From positions 1 to 43,824 of the IMG/VR virus record IMGVR_UViG_3300034177_000030: 43,824 nt of DNA; one strand, 5' to 3'. The position numbers were made by a program, and so were the translations under genes. Positions 5,837-12,210 of the stretch are shown piece by piece; within the stretch, counting starts at the first letter, position 1; each line of letters opens with the position of its first letter. Origin of the DNA: a virus. Under the pieces are notes generated by a model. That model was not told the DNA's origin, did not search any database, and worked only from the letters and a program-made list of their open reading frames with translations.

Positions 5837-6595
5837 GTGGCGACGCCGCGGCAGCGCTTCTTCCCGGTTCACACGCGTCTCTATCGCGAGTCGTGGCCGC
5901 GCGAACAGAAGCTCGCGCTCGTGATGCTCGGGCTCCTGATGACCGATCGCTGGGCGGCGGATCGGCTGACCGACGAACAGGCGACGCGCGCGCGCCTGAG
6001 TTCGGCGGACCTACTGGAAATCACAGGGTGCGGCCCGGAGGAAGCTGTGAAGCTCCTGCGTTCGATCTCGCGAGACGTGAGCCTCAGGGTCAAGGCGCTC
6101 GCCAACGGTTACTGCGAGGTGCAGTGGCCTAAGTTCTTGGAATCGCTCAGGTCACGCAACCCCTATAACGCCCGCGAATTGCCCCCGAATTACCCCCAAA
6201 ATGCCCCCTCTTCATCTTCATCTTCAACTAAGAAGAAGAACGAAGAGAAGAGGAAGACGAAGAAGAAGAACCCTGAGTCGGCGGACGCCGACCCGCCGGG
6301 GCCCGGACCGCTCTCCCGGATGCTGAAAGGCGCCGCGGATGACGAGCGGGACGCATGGCTCGACACGTACTGGCTCGAGATCTGGGCCGCGGCCGAAGTC
6401 GAAGCGCCATCAGCGGAGAAGCTCTTCGCCTGCCAGAAACGAATCGCCTTCGCCCGCTGGCGCGCGTACCTCGGCGGCGCTCGCCAGTTCCGCGGGATCG
6501 GCGAACAGCGAGCGAAGCAGGCGCGCATCGACGCATGGGATCGCGAGCATGGGCAAGCAGCGCGCCAGCTCGCAGCTGAGGAGGCACAGGCGTGA
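5837..6595 (+). CDS. Replication initiation-like protein (O-like)
   Basis: The product has 252 residues. The N-terminal ~110 residues look like a winged-helix DNA-binding unit (helices around KLALVMLGLLMTDRW and ADLLEITGCGPEEAVKLLRS). A low-complexity linker follows (Ser run, then Lys/Glu run, about 128-150), and the C-terminal third is helical (DTYWLEIWAAAEVE, RQFRGIGEQRAKQAR). This plan (DNA-binding head, linker, helicase-contact tail) and the position just before the primase-helicase match lambda O-type initiators. The linker-coding DNA contains 11-bp iterons and a purine-rich tract. The GTG at 5837 has no close competitor. The role is inferred from architecture and context, not from a clear family signature. 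Confidence 0.6.
   Translation: MATPRQRFFPVHTRLYRESWPREQKLALVMLGLLMTDRWAADRLTDEQATRARLSSADLLEITGCGPEEAVKLLRSISRDVSLRVKALANGYCEVQWPKFLESLRSRNPYNARELPPNYPQNAPSSSSSSTKKKNEEKRKTKKKNPESADADPPGPGPLSRMLKGAADDERDAWLDTYWLEIWAAAEVEAPSAEKLFACQKRIAFARWRAYLGGARQFRGIGEQRAKQARIDAWDREHGQAARQLAAEEAQA
6153..6270. other. Candidate replication origin inside the O-like gene
   Basis: Three head-to-tail 11-bp units occupy 6175-6207: CGAATTGCCCC, CGAATTACCCC and CAAAATGCCCC. Two weaker units precede them at 6153-6174, so a C-run recurs every 11 bp. Eleven is not a multiple of three, so the repeat is a property of the DNA and not of the protein. Directly downstream (6208-6270) the GC content falls and the strand switches from a TTCATC-rich to a GAAGAA-rich tract that can fold on itself. 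Lambda-type origins also pair iterons and an easily melted tract within the initiator gene. Confidence 0.5.
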
Positions 6596-8112
6596 TACCC
6601 GCAACTCGGCGCGAGCCATGCCCGATCTGCCAGGGCCACCGCGACATGCCGACCGGCCGCGGCGTCCGCTGCTTCGGCTTCGTCTCGGACGACGGCGCCT
6701 ACGCGCACTGCACGCGCGAGGAGCTATCGGGCGGCATGGCGCAGCACAAGGACGCGACCTACGTCCACCGGCTCGCGGGCCCGTGCAAGTGCGGAACGAC
6801 CCACGGCGAGGCCGTCATCCCGATCGGCGCTGCAGCGCGCGAGATCGTCGCGACCTACGACTACCGGGACGCCGCCGGCCGGCTCGCTTATCAGGTCGTC
6901 CGGTTCCGGCCGAAGGACTTCCGGCAGCGGAGGCCCGATGGCGCGGGCTGGACGTGGAAGCTCGACGGCGTTGAGCCGCTGCTCTACCGGCTGCCAGACG
7001 TCGTGAGCGCGGTCGCGGCCGGCGACGTCGTCTACGTCTGCGAGGGCGAGAAAGACGTCGAGTTCATGTTCGCGGCCGGGTGCGTCGCGACCTGCAACTC
7101 CGGCGGCGCCGGGAAGTGGCCGAAGCGCGGCGCCGAGTGGCTCGCGGGCGCTGACGTCGTGATCGTGCGCGACAAGGACGAGCCCGGCACGAAGCACGCG
7201 CGCGAGGTATTCGCGGCCCTCAAGCCCGTCGCGAAGTCGCTGCGCGTGGTAGAGGCGCGCGCCGGCAAGGACGCAGCCGATCACCTTGCGGCGAAGCACA
7301 CGCCCGCCGAGTTCGTGCCGGTCTACCCGGTAACCGACCTGCGCGCGACCGATCCGATCGCGTGGAAGCGCCGCGTGCTTCGCATGAGCTTCGACTCGAC
7401 CGATCCGATTCGAGAGATCGACCCGCTGAAGGCACTGGCTGGCGAAGACGAGCCGCATTGGCCGACCGGGCTGGCGGGCTGGATCGGCGACAAGCTCCCG
7501 CACTTCCGCGGCGTCGTGATTGTCGCCGGCCTCCCGTCGAGCGGGAAGAGCTACCTCTCGATCGCGAGCGGCGTATGCGCGGCGTGCTCGGGCTGGGACG
7601 TGCTCTACCTGAGCTGCGAGATGGCCGAGAAGCCGTTCGCCAAGCGGCTGCATGCGTACATGGATCCGCTGCCCGAGGCGTTTCACTACCTCGACGTCGG
7701 CTACGGCGTGACGGTCGAGGGGCTCGTCGATTGGATCGAAGCGCGCCTAACAGCGCGCCCGACGCTCGTCGTCTTCGACTCCGTCTCGAGCTTCTGCGAC
7801 CAGGTGGCGGAGCAGTACTCGGAGGACGCGCACGGGCTCGCGCTTCTCAAGCGAATCATCATGTGGGCCATCAACGCGCGGCGTGCCACGCATGGGGAGA
7901 TCGCATTCCTGCTGCTCGCCGAGGCCAGCAAGGAAGGCCGCGCGCGCGGGCGCTTCGCCGACCACAAGGCCGACCTCGCGCTGCTGATGGAGTCGATCAA
8001 AGACCGCGATTCCGTGAAGCGCGTCACGGTCACGAAAGCGTGGGAAGCGGAGACCGGCATCGTAGGCGAGTTCGGGCTAGACATAACAACTGCGAGGCTC
8101 GTGAGGATATGA
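6592..8112 (+). CDS. Primase-helicase (zinc finger, TOPRIM, RecA-like ATPase)
   Basis: The product has 506 residues. An N-terminal zinc site is suggested by CPIC (10-13), Cys27/Cys40 and CKC (65-67). The TOPRIM motif follows: CEGEKD with Glu at 151, then VRDKDEPG near 192-199. A RecA/DnaB-type ATPase has Walker A GLPSSGKS (313-320) and Walker B LVVFDS (392-397). Such fusions make primers and unwind DNA at the phage fork, as T7 gp4 does. The GTG start at 6592 overlaps the stop of the O-like gene, and its own stop overlaps the next start. The C-terminal half has a large helicase core and no visible intein or frameshift. Confidence 0.9.
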   Translation: MIPATRREPCPICQGHRDMPTGRGVRCFGFVSDDGAYAHCTREELSGGMAQHKDATYVHRLAGPCKCGTTHGEAVIPIGAAAREIVATYDYRDAAGRLAYQVVRFRPKDFRQRRPDGAGWTWKLDGVEPLLYRLPDVVSAVAAGDVVYVCEGEKDVEFMFAAGCVATCNSGGAGKWPKRGAEWLAGADVVIVRDKDEPGTKHAREVFAALKPVAKSLRVVEARAGKDAADHLAAKHTPAEFVPVYPVTDLRATDPIAWKRRVLRMSFDSTDPIREIDPLKALAGEDEPHWPTGLAGWIGDKLPHFRGVVIVAGLPSSGKSYLSIASGVCAACSGWDVLYLSCEMAEKPFAKRLHAYMDPLPEAFHYLDVGYGVTVEGLVDWIEARLTARPTLVVFDSVSSFCDQVAEQYSEDAHGLALLKRIIMWAINARRATHGEIAFLLLAEASKEGRARGRFADHKADLALLMESIKDRDSVKRVTVTKAWEAETGIVGEFGLDITTARLVRI

Positions 8113-8660
8113 GACACATCAGCGACGTGATTGCGGAGCACGAGGGGCCGGAGCTCCAGCCGATCAAGACGGAGTACCGCGGGCACCTGTTCCGCTCGCG
8201 GCTCGAAGCGCGCTGGGCGCTCTTCTTCGACCTGATCGGCGTCGCGTGGACCTACGAGGGCGAAGGTTACGAATTGCCGGGCGGGCGCTACCTGCCGGAC
8301 TTCGAGATCAACCTCGCGCGGCGAGGGTTCTGCTTCTTCGAGGTGAAGCCGTACCAGCCCGATCTCGACGAGCTGCGCAAAGCGCACGAGCTGGCCTTCG
8401 CCTCCCGGCGCATGGTATTCATCGGCCAGGGCATGCCGGGCGACGAGTCGGGGATCTACGCCGTCTTCCCAGAGGGCGCCGAGGACGACGGCTACCACGT
8501 GGTGCCGTGCCCGAAGTGCGGCGCGATCGGGATCGAGTTCGCGGCCCGCGCGGCTCGCGTTTGCGGCGATGTGTGCGTGCCGGAGTCGGATGGCTGCCCG
8601 AGCCCCGATGCGTTCGCCGAGCAGGCGCGGCAGGCGCGCACGCGCAGGTGGTGGCCATGA
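8109..8660 (+). CDS. PD-(D/E)XK nuclease with C-terminal Cys cluster
   Basis: The product has 183 residues. FRSRLEARWALFFD (28-41) carries the first Glu. YLPDF (61-65) gives the catalytic Asp (D64), and FFEVKPY gives E78 and K80, the classic PD-(D/E)XK order with a Trp-Tyr-Glu strand between. A second part (from about 130) has CPKC and later CGDVC pairs, a likely zinc ribbon. The protein probably cuts DNA during replication or recombination; substrate is unknown. The ATG overlaps the helicase stop. It is the last gene of the rightward replication block before the minus-strand island at 8700-9045. Confidence 0.85.
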   Translation: MRHISDVIAEHEGPELQPIKTEYRGHLFRSRLEARWALFFDLIGVAWTYEGEGYELPGGRYLPDFEINLARRGFCFFEVKPYQPDLDELRKAHELAFASRRMVFIGQGMPGDESGIYAVFPEGAEDDGYHVVPCPKCGAIGIEFAARAARVCGDVCVPESDGCPSPDAFAEQARQARTRRWWP

Positions 8661-8699
8661 CCCGCCTCGCCAGCAAAGCCTACGACGACGAGGCCCAGG

Positions 8700-8861
8700 T
8701 CACTTGTTACGGGCCCGTCTCGCCGCCTGCGCGCAGGAGTTGCCGCAGTAGATGGCGTCGCGCCTACGGCTCGCGAACCATCGTCCGGGCCGCGGGCAGC
8801 GCGGGCCGGCGCACTGGCGCTCCGTGATCTCGACGATGCGGCGGCGGATGCGCTCAGTCAC
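8700..8861 (-). CDS. Small zinc-finger protein
   Basis: The product has 53 residues. It contains CAGPRC at 17-22 and YCGNSC at 38-43 in a basic background, the form of small treble-clef-like phage zinc fingers. The GTG at 8861 overlaps the stop of the 9045 gene by eight bases, so the two are one transcription unit. It reads against the surrounding early genes. A plus-strand frame across the same DNA is Arg/Ser-rich and unlikely. Function is unknown. Confidence 0.65.
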   Translation of the reverse strand: MTERIRRRIVEITERQCAGPRCPRPGRWFASRRRDAIYCGNSCAQAARRARNK

Positions 8862-9045
8862 GTGCCTCAGACTCCTGCGCGCAGAGCCACTCCCAGTACG
8901 CGCCGGTAGGCTCGCCACCGTCGAGCACGTGCTGCGCGGGCGAGGGCAAGAACTCGCGCCCGATCGACAGGACTTGATCCTCGAATGCGACCGCATCGGC
9001 CAGCACCTCGAATCGGCCGAGGTAGTTTTCGCGCGTTGCCGCCAT
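8854..9045 (-). CDS. Small hypothetical protein, first gene of a minus-strand pair
   Basis: The product has 63 residues from ATG 9045, which has GGGAGA about ten bases upstream. The sequence is acidic and mostly helical (GRFEVLADAVAFEDQVLSIG), ending in a Trp-containing segment (TGAYWEWLCAQESEARD). A 43-residue upstream extension starting at 9171 runs into the opposite gene and is not favoured. No family was recognised. With the following zinc-finger gene it forms an island read against the early operon. Confidence 0.6.
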   Translation of the reverse strand: MAATRENYLGRFEVLADAVAFEDQVLSIGREFLPSPAQHVLDGGEPTGAYWEWLCAQESEARD

Positions 9046-9133
9046 GTGTGTCTCCCGCCTCTGTGTGACCGGCCGAGGCGCGCCGTATGTCGGAGAACAT
9101 CGGGGACGGAGCAGGGCGGCGCAATGGATATCG

Positions 9134-9155
9134 GCTCGCAAAGTGCTCGCAAAAT
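9134..9155. repeat. Tandem 11-bp repeat upstream of the 9171 gene
   Basis: GCTCGCAAAGT and GCTCGCAAAAT stand head to tail in the divergent gap between the 9045 minus gene and the 9171 plus gene, 16 bases before the ATG. It might be an operator or an activator site, but no promoter hexamers can be assigned with confidence. Confidence 0.35.
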
Positions 9156-9170
9156 AAGAGAGCAACGACA

Positions 9171-9485
9171 ATGACTTACGAGACCGTCCGCACCGCGCAC
9201 GTCCGCCACTGCGCCACGCACGGCGACTACAGCGACGCCGGCGACGAGTGCCCGCGCTGCAGGCTCATGCCGAAGCGCGAGAAGGCGAAGCGGCTGGAAC
9301 TCCCCACGCAGTGCCCGAAGTGCGACAGGTGGTTCACTGGCAAGAGCCACTGGCTCCGCAAGCACATGGAGGTGTGTCACGTGTCCGATCACACCCGTGG
9401 ACTCGCGGCTCTCCTGCGCACCGAGCGCGACGCGCTCGCCGCCCGCGTCGCGAAGCTCGACGCCGCAATCGAGGCGCTCGGGTAG
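9171..9485 (+). CDS. C2H2-like zinc-finger protein
   Basis: The product has 104 residues. A first Cys/His cluster (HCATHGDYSDAGDECPRC) is followed by CPKCDRWFTGKSHWLRKHMEVCH, which I break here as CPKCDRWF and SHWLRKHMEVCH. It has Cys-x2-Cys, a Phe three after the second Cys, and His-x4-His spacing like eukaryotic-type fingers. A helical tail with regular Ala/Leu (LAARVAKLDAAIEALG) could dimerise. The ATG at 9171 was preferred to an upstream ATG at 9087, because the extra residues are of shadow type. Binding of DNA or RNA is likely; the target is unknown. Confidence 0.7.
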   Translation: MTYETVRTAHVRHCATHGDYSDAGDECPRCRLMPKREKAKRLELPTQCPKCDRWFTGKSHWLRKHMEVCHVSDHTRGLAALLRTERDALAARVAKLDAAIEALG

Positions 9486-9509
9486 AATCGCAGAAGGTGA
9501 GGTGATCCC

Positions 9510-9770
9510 GTGACCGACCTGCGCGAGAAGGCACGCGGCTTGGCTGTCAGAACCGGAACGAATCCGGCCGCGTTCGTCTATGAGTTCCATCGCGATGGCT
9601 TCGCACGCGAGGCAATGGTCGTCGCTCTGGAGTGGGCGGCCGAGCAGGTGACCGCACACCGCTTGCATGGCTGGTACCAGAACGACACCAGCGGACGCGT
9701 CTCCGTGCTCCTGGAGCACGACCCTGCTGCATGGCTCACCGCCGAAGCCGCACGACTGCGCAAACCATGA
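9510..9770 (+). CDS. Hypothetical protein, paralogue of the next gene
   Basis: The product has 86 residues from GTG 9510, with GGTGAGGTGA as ribosome site. It shares with the next protein an N-terminal DLREKAR, a central VALEWAAE helix and an LTAE-ARLR C-terminus, so the pair arose by tandem duplication. The part between the helices differs (here HGWYQNDTSGRVSVLLEHD). All-helical, soluble and small; no known family was recognised. Confidence 0.65.
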   Translation: MTDLREKARGLAVRTGTNPAAFVYEFHRDGFAREAMVVALEWAAEQVTAHRLHGWYQNDTSGRVSVLLEHDPAAWLTAEAARLRKP

Positions 9771-10006
9771 GCAACGACCTGCGCGAGAAAGCCCGGAACA
9801 TGGCCGAGGAGCGCGCGGCACAGTCTACATGGGACGCGGTTGGTGAGCGCCATGTCGCGAATCGTACCTACGAATACTGCGAGGCGATGGCCGTCGCGCT
9901 CGAATGGGCGGCGGAGCGGCTATCCGTTGGGCAGGCCATGTTCACCGGCGATAGCGCGGTAGCTCTGCTCACCGCCGAGGTTGCGCGCCTACGGGAGAGC
10001 GAATGA
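9767..10006 (+). CDS. Hypothetical protein, paralogue of the preceding gene
   Basis: The product has 79 residues. The ATG at 9767 overlaps the stop of its paralogue (ATGA). The shared blocks DLREKAR, VALEWAAE and LTAEVARLR are kept, while the middle is shorter and different (SVGQAMFTGDSAVAL). Divergence is high outside the blocks, so the duplication is old or the blocks are under strong selection. Function is unknown. Confidence 0.65.
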   Translation: MSNDLREKARNMAEERAAQSTWDAVGERHVANRTYEYCEAMAVALEWAAERLSVGQAMFTGDSAVALLTAEVARLRESE

Positions 10007-10257
10007 GCACCACCAACGACACCTGCCCCAAGTGCCACCCGACGCTGTGTCACTGCGGCGTCGCGTCTCCGTCTGCGCTCTGGGATTGGCACCACCGCTA
10101 TGGATGTACTGCGCCAAGGCCGGCATCCGTCTGGAAGCAGCTCAGCGGCCTGTGCGCCGAGTGCGGCACCTGGCCAGCGACCCCGTGGTCGCATCTGTGC
10201 GGGGCCTGCGAGGTCGAGAGCGTGCGCGCGATCCTGGCTCGCAGGGCGCAGCGCTAA
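10003..10257 (+). CDS. Small zinc-ribbon protein
   Basis: The product has 84 residues from ATG 10003, coupled to the previous stop. It contains CPKC (8-11) with CHCG close by, and a second set CAEC plus CGAC later, with several His residues (WHHRYGC) between them, so two zinc sites are likely. The stop codon overlaps the stop of the opposite-strand 10254-10712 gene tail to tail, marking the end of this rightward unit. Confidence 0.65.
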   Translation: MSTTNDTCPKCHPTLCHCGVASPSALWDWHHRYGCTAPRPASVWKQLSGLCAECGTWPATPWSHLCGACEVESVRAILARRAQR

Positions 10258-10712
10258 CCCTTCGCCGTGACGTCCACCGCCGCCGGCGCCAGCTCGAGCG
10301 TCGCCGTCACCTTCCCGCCGCCCGCGTGCAGCGCCTCCAGCAACGCCCCAAGACCACCACCCGCGCCACGCTCCGGCTGCTCCGCCCGGCGCATGTTCAC
10401 GACCTTGTCGACCGCAATCCCGTACGTCACAGGCAGCTGCCCCGGCGTGATCGCGCGCGCTAACAACGCCTCCTGCAGCTGCGCCCCAGCCTCCTGCGCA
10501 ATCTCGATCGCCTGACCCGCTAACGCCTTCCACCGCTCGTCCCCGCGCATTACCGCGTCCCAGGAACGACACTCGGCGTAGAGCATCGTGTGATCCGTCA
10601 GCCCAAGCGCGTCCGCTACAGCACGCCACGACTTGCCCTGCGAGCGCAGCGCTAGCGCGCCCCTCACGCGGTCGGGAATGTCGAGCGCTACCATCTCGCC
10701 GGCTACTGCCAT
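10254..10712 (-). CDS. Putative terminase small subunit-like DNA-binding protein
   Basis: The product has 152 residues. The N-terminal part (ALALRSQGKSWRAVADALGL) is a helix-turn-helix-like unit. The central helices (KALAGQAIEIAQEAGAQL, then LPVTYGIAVDKVVNMR) resemble the oligomerisation helices of small terminases, which often carry a conserved aspartate-lysine pair at this spot. The C-terminus is Gly/Ala-rich. The gene is on the minus strand, 1.8 kb before the large terminase gene, which is unusual. No good ribosome site precedes ATG 10712; an internal ATG (MVALDIPD) is an alternative. It could instead be another phage DNA-binding protein. Confidence 0.5.
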   Translation of the reverse strand: MAVAGEMVALDIPDRVRGALALRSQGKSWRAVADALGLTDHTMLYAECRSWDAVMRGDERWKALAGQAIEIAQEAGAQLQEALLARAITPGQLPVTYGIAVDKVVNMRRAEQPERGAGGGLGALLEALHAGGGKVTATLELAPAAVDVTAKG

Positions 10713-10731
10713 GTGGGGGACGATACCGCGA

Positions 10732-11046
10732 ATGAGCCCCGAGGCGAAGCAGCGCGCGCTCCTCGCGATCCAGCGCTCCCTCGCGGAGAACCCGCGACAG
10801 CTCGACCCGAAGCCGCGCGCACCACGAACGCCGCGGCACCTTCCAGAGTCGGTGCAACTGCGCAGCTACGGGCTGGGCTTCGTCTACCTCGGGATCTGCG
10901 AGGGCAAGCCCTACGTCGGGCGAACCCACAGCGCGCGCTATTCGGCTGTTCCTCCGTCCCAAAGCGACCAGATGGCGGTCGAATCGGTACAGATCGGCGC
11001 CGAGTCAGCTGCGAATCCGCTTGACTCGGAGCCCTTCAGCGTCTGA
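10732..11046 (+). CDS. Hypothetical protein
   Basis: The product has 104 residues from ATG 10732. A helical start (SPEAKQRALLAIQRSLAENP) is followed by a basic Pro-rich stretch, then a beta-like block (LRSYGLGFVYLGICEGKPYVG). The first ATG at 10711 overlaps the start of the opposite gene (10712); the second was chosen because GGGGGA lies upstream. No family was recognised. It is the last plus-strand gene before a 383-bp gap. Confidence 0.5.
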   Translation: MSPEAKQRALLAIQRSLAENPRQLDPKPRAPRTPRHLPESVQLRSYGLGFVYLGICEGKPYVGRTHSARYSAVPPSQSDQMAVESVQIGAESAANPLDSEPFSV

Positions 11047-11429
11047 TTTGGCGTGCTCGCGTTCGATTGAAGATCGTCGGACGCACTGTGCGATTGTATT
11101 CGCGAGCGTTATCGCGTACTTAGCCAAATCTAGCCATTTGACATAATCACGCTTATCGCACCCTGCTCGCTGCGCGATGGCACGCTCCTTGCCCAGGCGA
11201 GCGAGGCGGGGGTGGGGAGCCCCCTCCCCCCTCATCGCGATCGACTGTCCCTCTCTCGCAACAATTCAACGGCAAAGGGTGGCTGCGAGAAGAATCGCGG
11301 TGCAAAAGCCTTCCCCGGACTGCGGGCAGTCCCCCGGCCAGACCCACTGCGTTCCCGCGGGTTTAATCGGCTATGGGAGCGAGTGGAACTGTCGAGAGCG
11401 GCTGACCCCACCGGGATGCTGATGGGCGC
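11047..11429. other. Gene-free region with hairpins
   Basis: No convincing gene is seen on either strand. The first ~110 bases are distinctly AT-richer than the genome and include TTGACA, but no matching -10. At 11208-11231 there is a run GGGGGTGGGG-AGC-CCCC-T-CCCC, a strong GC hairpin with one mismatch and no T-tract. At 11317-11332 GGACTG-CGGG-CAGTCC, flanked by CCGG on both sides, forms another. Terminators, a packaging site or a small RNA are all possible. Confidence 0.4.
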
Positions 11430-11999
11430 TTACGGTGCTGTGACCTCTCGACCAGCCTTCCCCTGTGCGGGATTATCGCCGAACGCCGTCTGGCTGCGTG
11501 CATCGTCGCGTTCGCCCGGCTGCCGTTGGTGGAGTTCCCTCGTTGGATGTTTGCTGCGGATGAAGCCGCTGGCGAAGAATTCGCTGGCGGTCATGGTGAA
11601 CTTGGCCTTGTTGCAGGGCGCGCAGGCCAAGACGAGGTTCGATTCGTCGTTGGTTCCGCCGCGGGACACGGGGATCTTGTGCTCGATCTGGTAGCGCGAG
11701 TTCCAGTAGGACGGTCCGCTGCGTTTCTTGCGAAGGCGGAACGGTTGGCGGCAGTAGAAGCACTGATTCCCGGAGCGTTGGAAGACGCGGTCGAGAGTCG
11801 GTAGGTCGAGATCGCCGGGAGCGCGTTTCGTGTGGCGGTCGCAGCGCTCCTCGGCTTTCGCAAGGCTGGCCTTGTTGCGCGCGCGCTGGGCGAAGACTTC
11901 GCCGCGGCGCGACTTCCAGTCGTGGATCCGCTTGCGCGAGGCGGCTGAGAGCGGCGGCCGGCTGGTCACCCACCAGGGCTGATCCAGCCGTTTGCTCAC
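11430..11999 (-). CDS. HNH endonuclease
   Basis: The product has 189 residues. A basic N-terminal helical part (about 1-60) precedes the HNH core: CFYCRQPF gives the first zinc pair. IEHKIPVSRGGTN gives the catalytic His and the GG turn; N-LVLACAPCNKAK gives the closing Asn and second zinc pair. The gene lies next to the large terminase gene but on the opposite strand. Terminase-adjacent HNH proteins often assist DNA packaging, yet the orientation fits a mobile homing-type gene equally well. GTG 11999 is the start; a GAAA-capped hairpin (12022-12053) lies in its leader. Confidence 0.85.
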   Translation of the reverse strand: MSKRLDQPWWVTSRPPLSAASRKRIHDWKSRRGEVFAQRARNKASLAKAEERCDRHTKRAPGDLDLPTLDRVFQRSGNQCFYCRQPFRLRKKRSGPSYWNSRYQIEHKIPVSRGGTNDESNLVLACAPCNKAKFTMTASEFFASGFIRSKHPTRELHQRQPGERDDARSQTAFGDNPAQGKAGREVTAP

Positions 12000-12021
12000 G
12001 ACGCGAGCCCCAGAACCTCAA

Positions 12022-12053
12022 CGCCCCCCGCCGGATTTCTCCGACGGAGGGCG
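12022..12053 (-). promoter_or_regulatory. Leader hairpin of the HNH gene with GAAA loop
   Basis: Arms 12022-12035 and 12040-12053 are 14 bases each and match at 12 positions; read on the minus strand the two exceptions become G-U pairs and the loop is GAAA, a GNRA tetraloop. The hairpin is therefore built for a minus-strand RNA and ends 22 bases before the GTG of the HNH gene. It may control translation or be the remains of a structured RNA. Confidence 0.5.
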
Positions 12054-12072
12054 ATGAGGTTGCCGTTCCAGG

Positions 12073-12133
12073 GTGTGGGCCGAGAAAAGGCTCGCAGCGG
12101 ATTCATGGGAGTTCCTTTTCTCCTAGCCCACAC
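12073..12133. repeat. 61-bp interrupted inverted repeat upstream of the late promoter
   Basis: GTGTGGGC (12073) and GAAAAGG (12084) on the left pair with CCTTTTC (12114) and GCCCACAC (12126) on the right, with a 23-base centre. It lies just before the late promoter and close to the terminase gene, where a packaging site or a terminator is expected. No T-tract follows, so a simple intrinsic terminator is not favoured. Confidence 0.45.
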
Positions 12134-12140
12134 GCCGACC

Positions 12141-12173
12141 TTGACACACTCCTGCGGGTAGTGCAACTATAGT
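12141..12173 (+). promoter_or_regulatory. Late promoter candidate
   Basis: TTGACA (12141-12146) and TATAGT (12168-12173) match the bacterial consensus well but are 21 bp apart, four more than ideal. TATAGT forms the centre of the first 19-bp dyad repeat. Such spacing often marks promoters that need an activator. The first late gene starts at 12211 with GGGGG upstream. Confidence 0.55.
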
Positions 12174-12199
12174 TTGCAGGTGCAACACTTGTTTGCAGG
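12162..12199. repeat. Tandem 19-bp dyad repeat at the late promoter
   Basis: TGCAACTATAGTTTGCAGG (12162-12180) is followed at once by TGCAACACTTGTTTGCAGG (12181-12199); 16 of 19 bases agree. Each unit contains an inverted TGCAA...TTGCA pair, as dimeric regulators prefer. The first unit covers the -10 of the late promoter and the second the start region. This looks like a regulator binding array, distinct from the TTAAGG operators of the immunity region. Confidence 0.65.
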
Positions 12200-12210
12200 G
12201 GGTGCATTCA

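Noticed and set aside
8657-8827. Plus-strand frame following the PD-(D/E)XK gene
   Set aside because: Quickly becomes Arg/Ser-rich and lies opposite a convincing zinc-finger gene; weak ribosome site.
11208-11231. Intrinsic terminator at the G-run/C-run hairpin
   Set aside because: No T-tract on either side; kept only as a hairpin within the gene-free region.
11005-11235. Minus-strand frame of 76 codons in the gene-free region
   Set aside because: It starts within a G-run hairpin, has no ribosome site and overlaps the plus-strand gene end; the middle (YVKWLDLAKYAITLANT) looks protein-like, so it remains a faint possibility.
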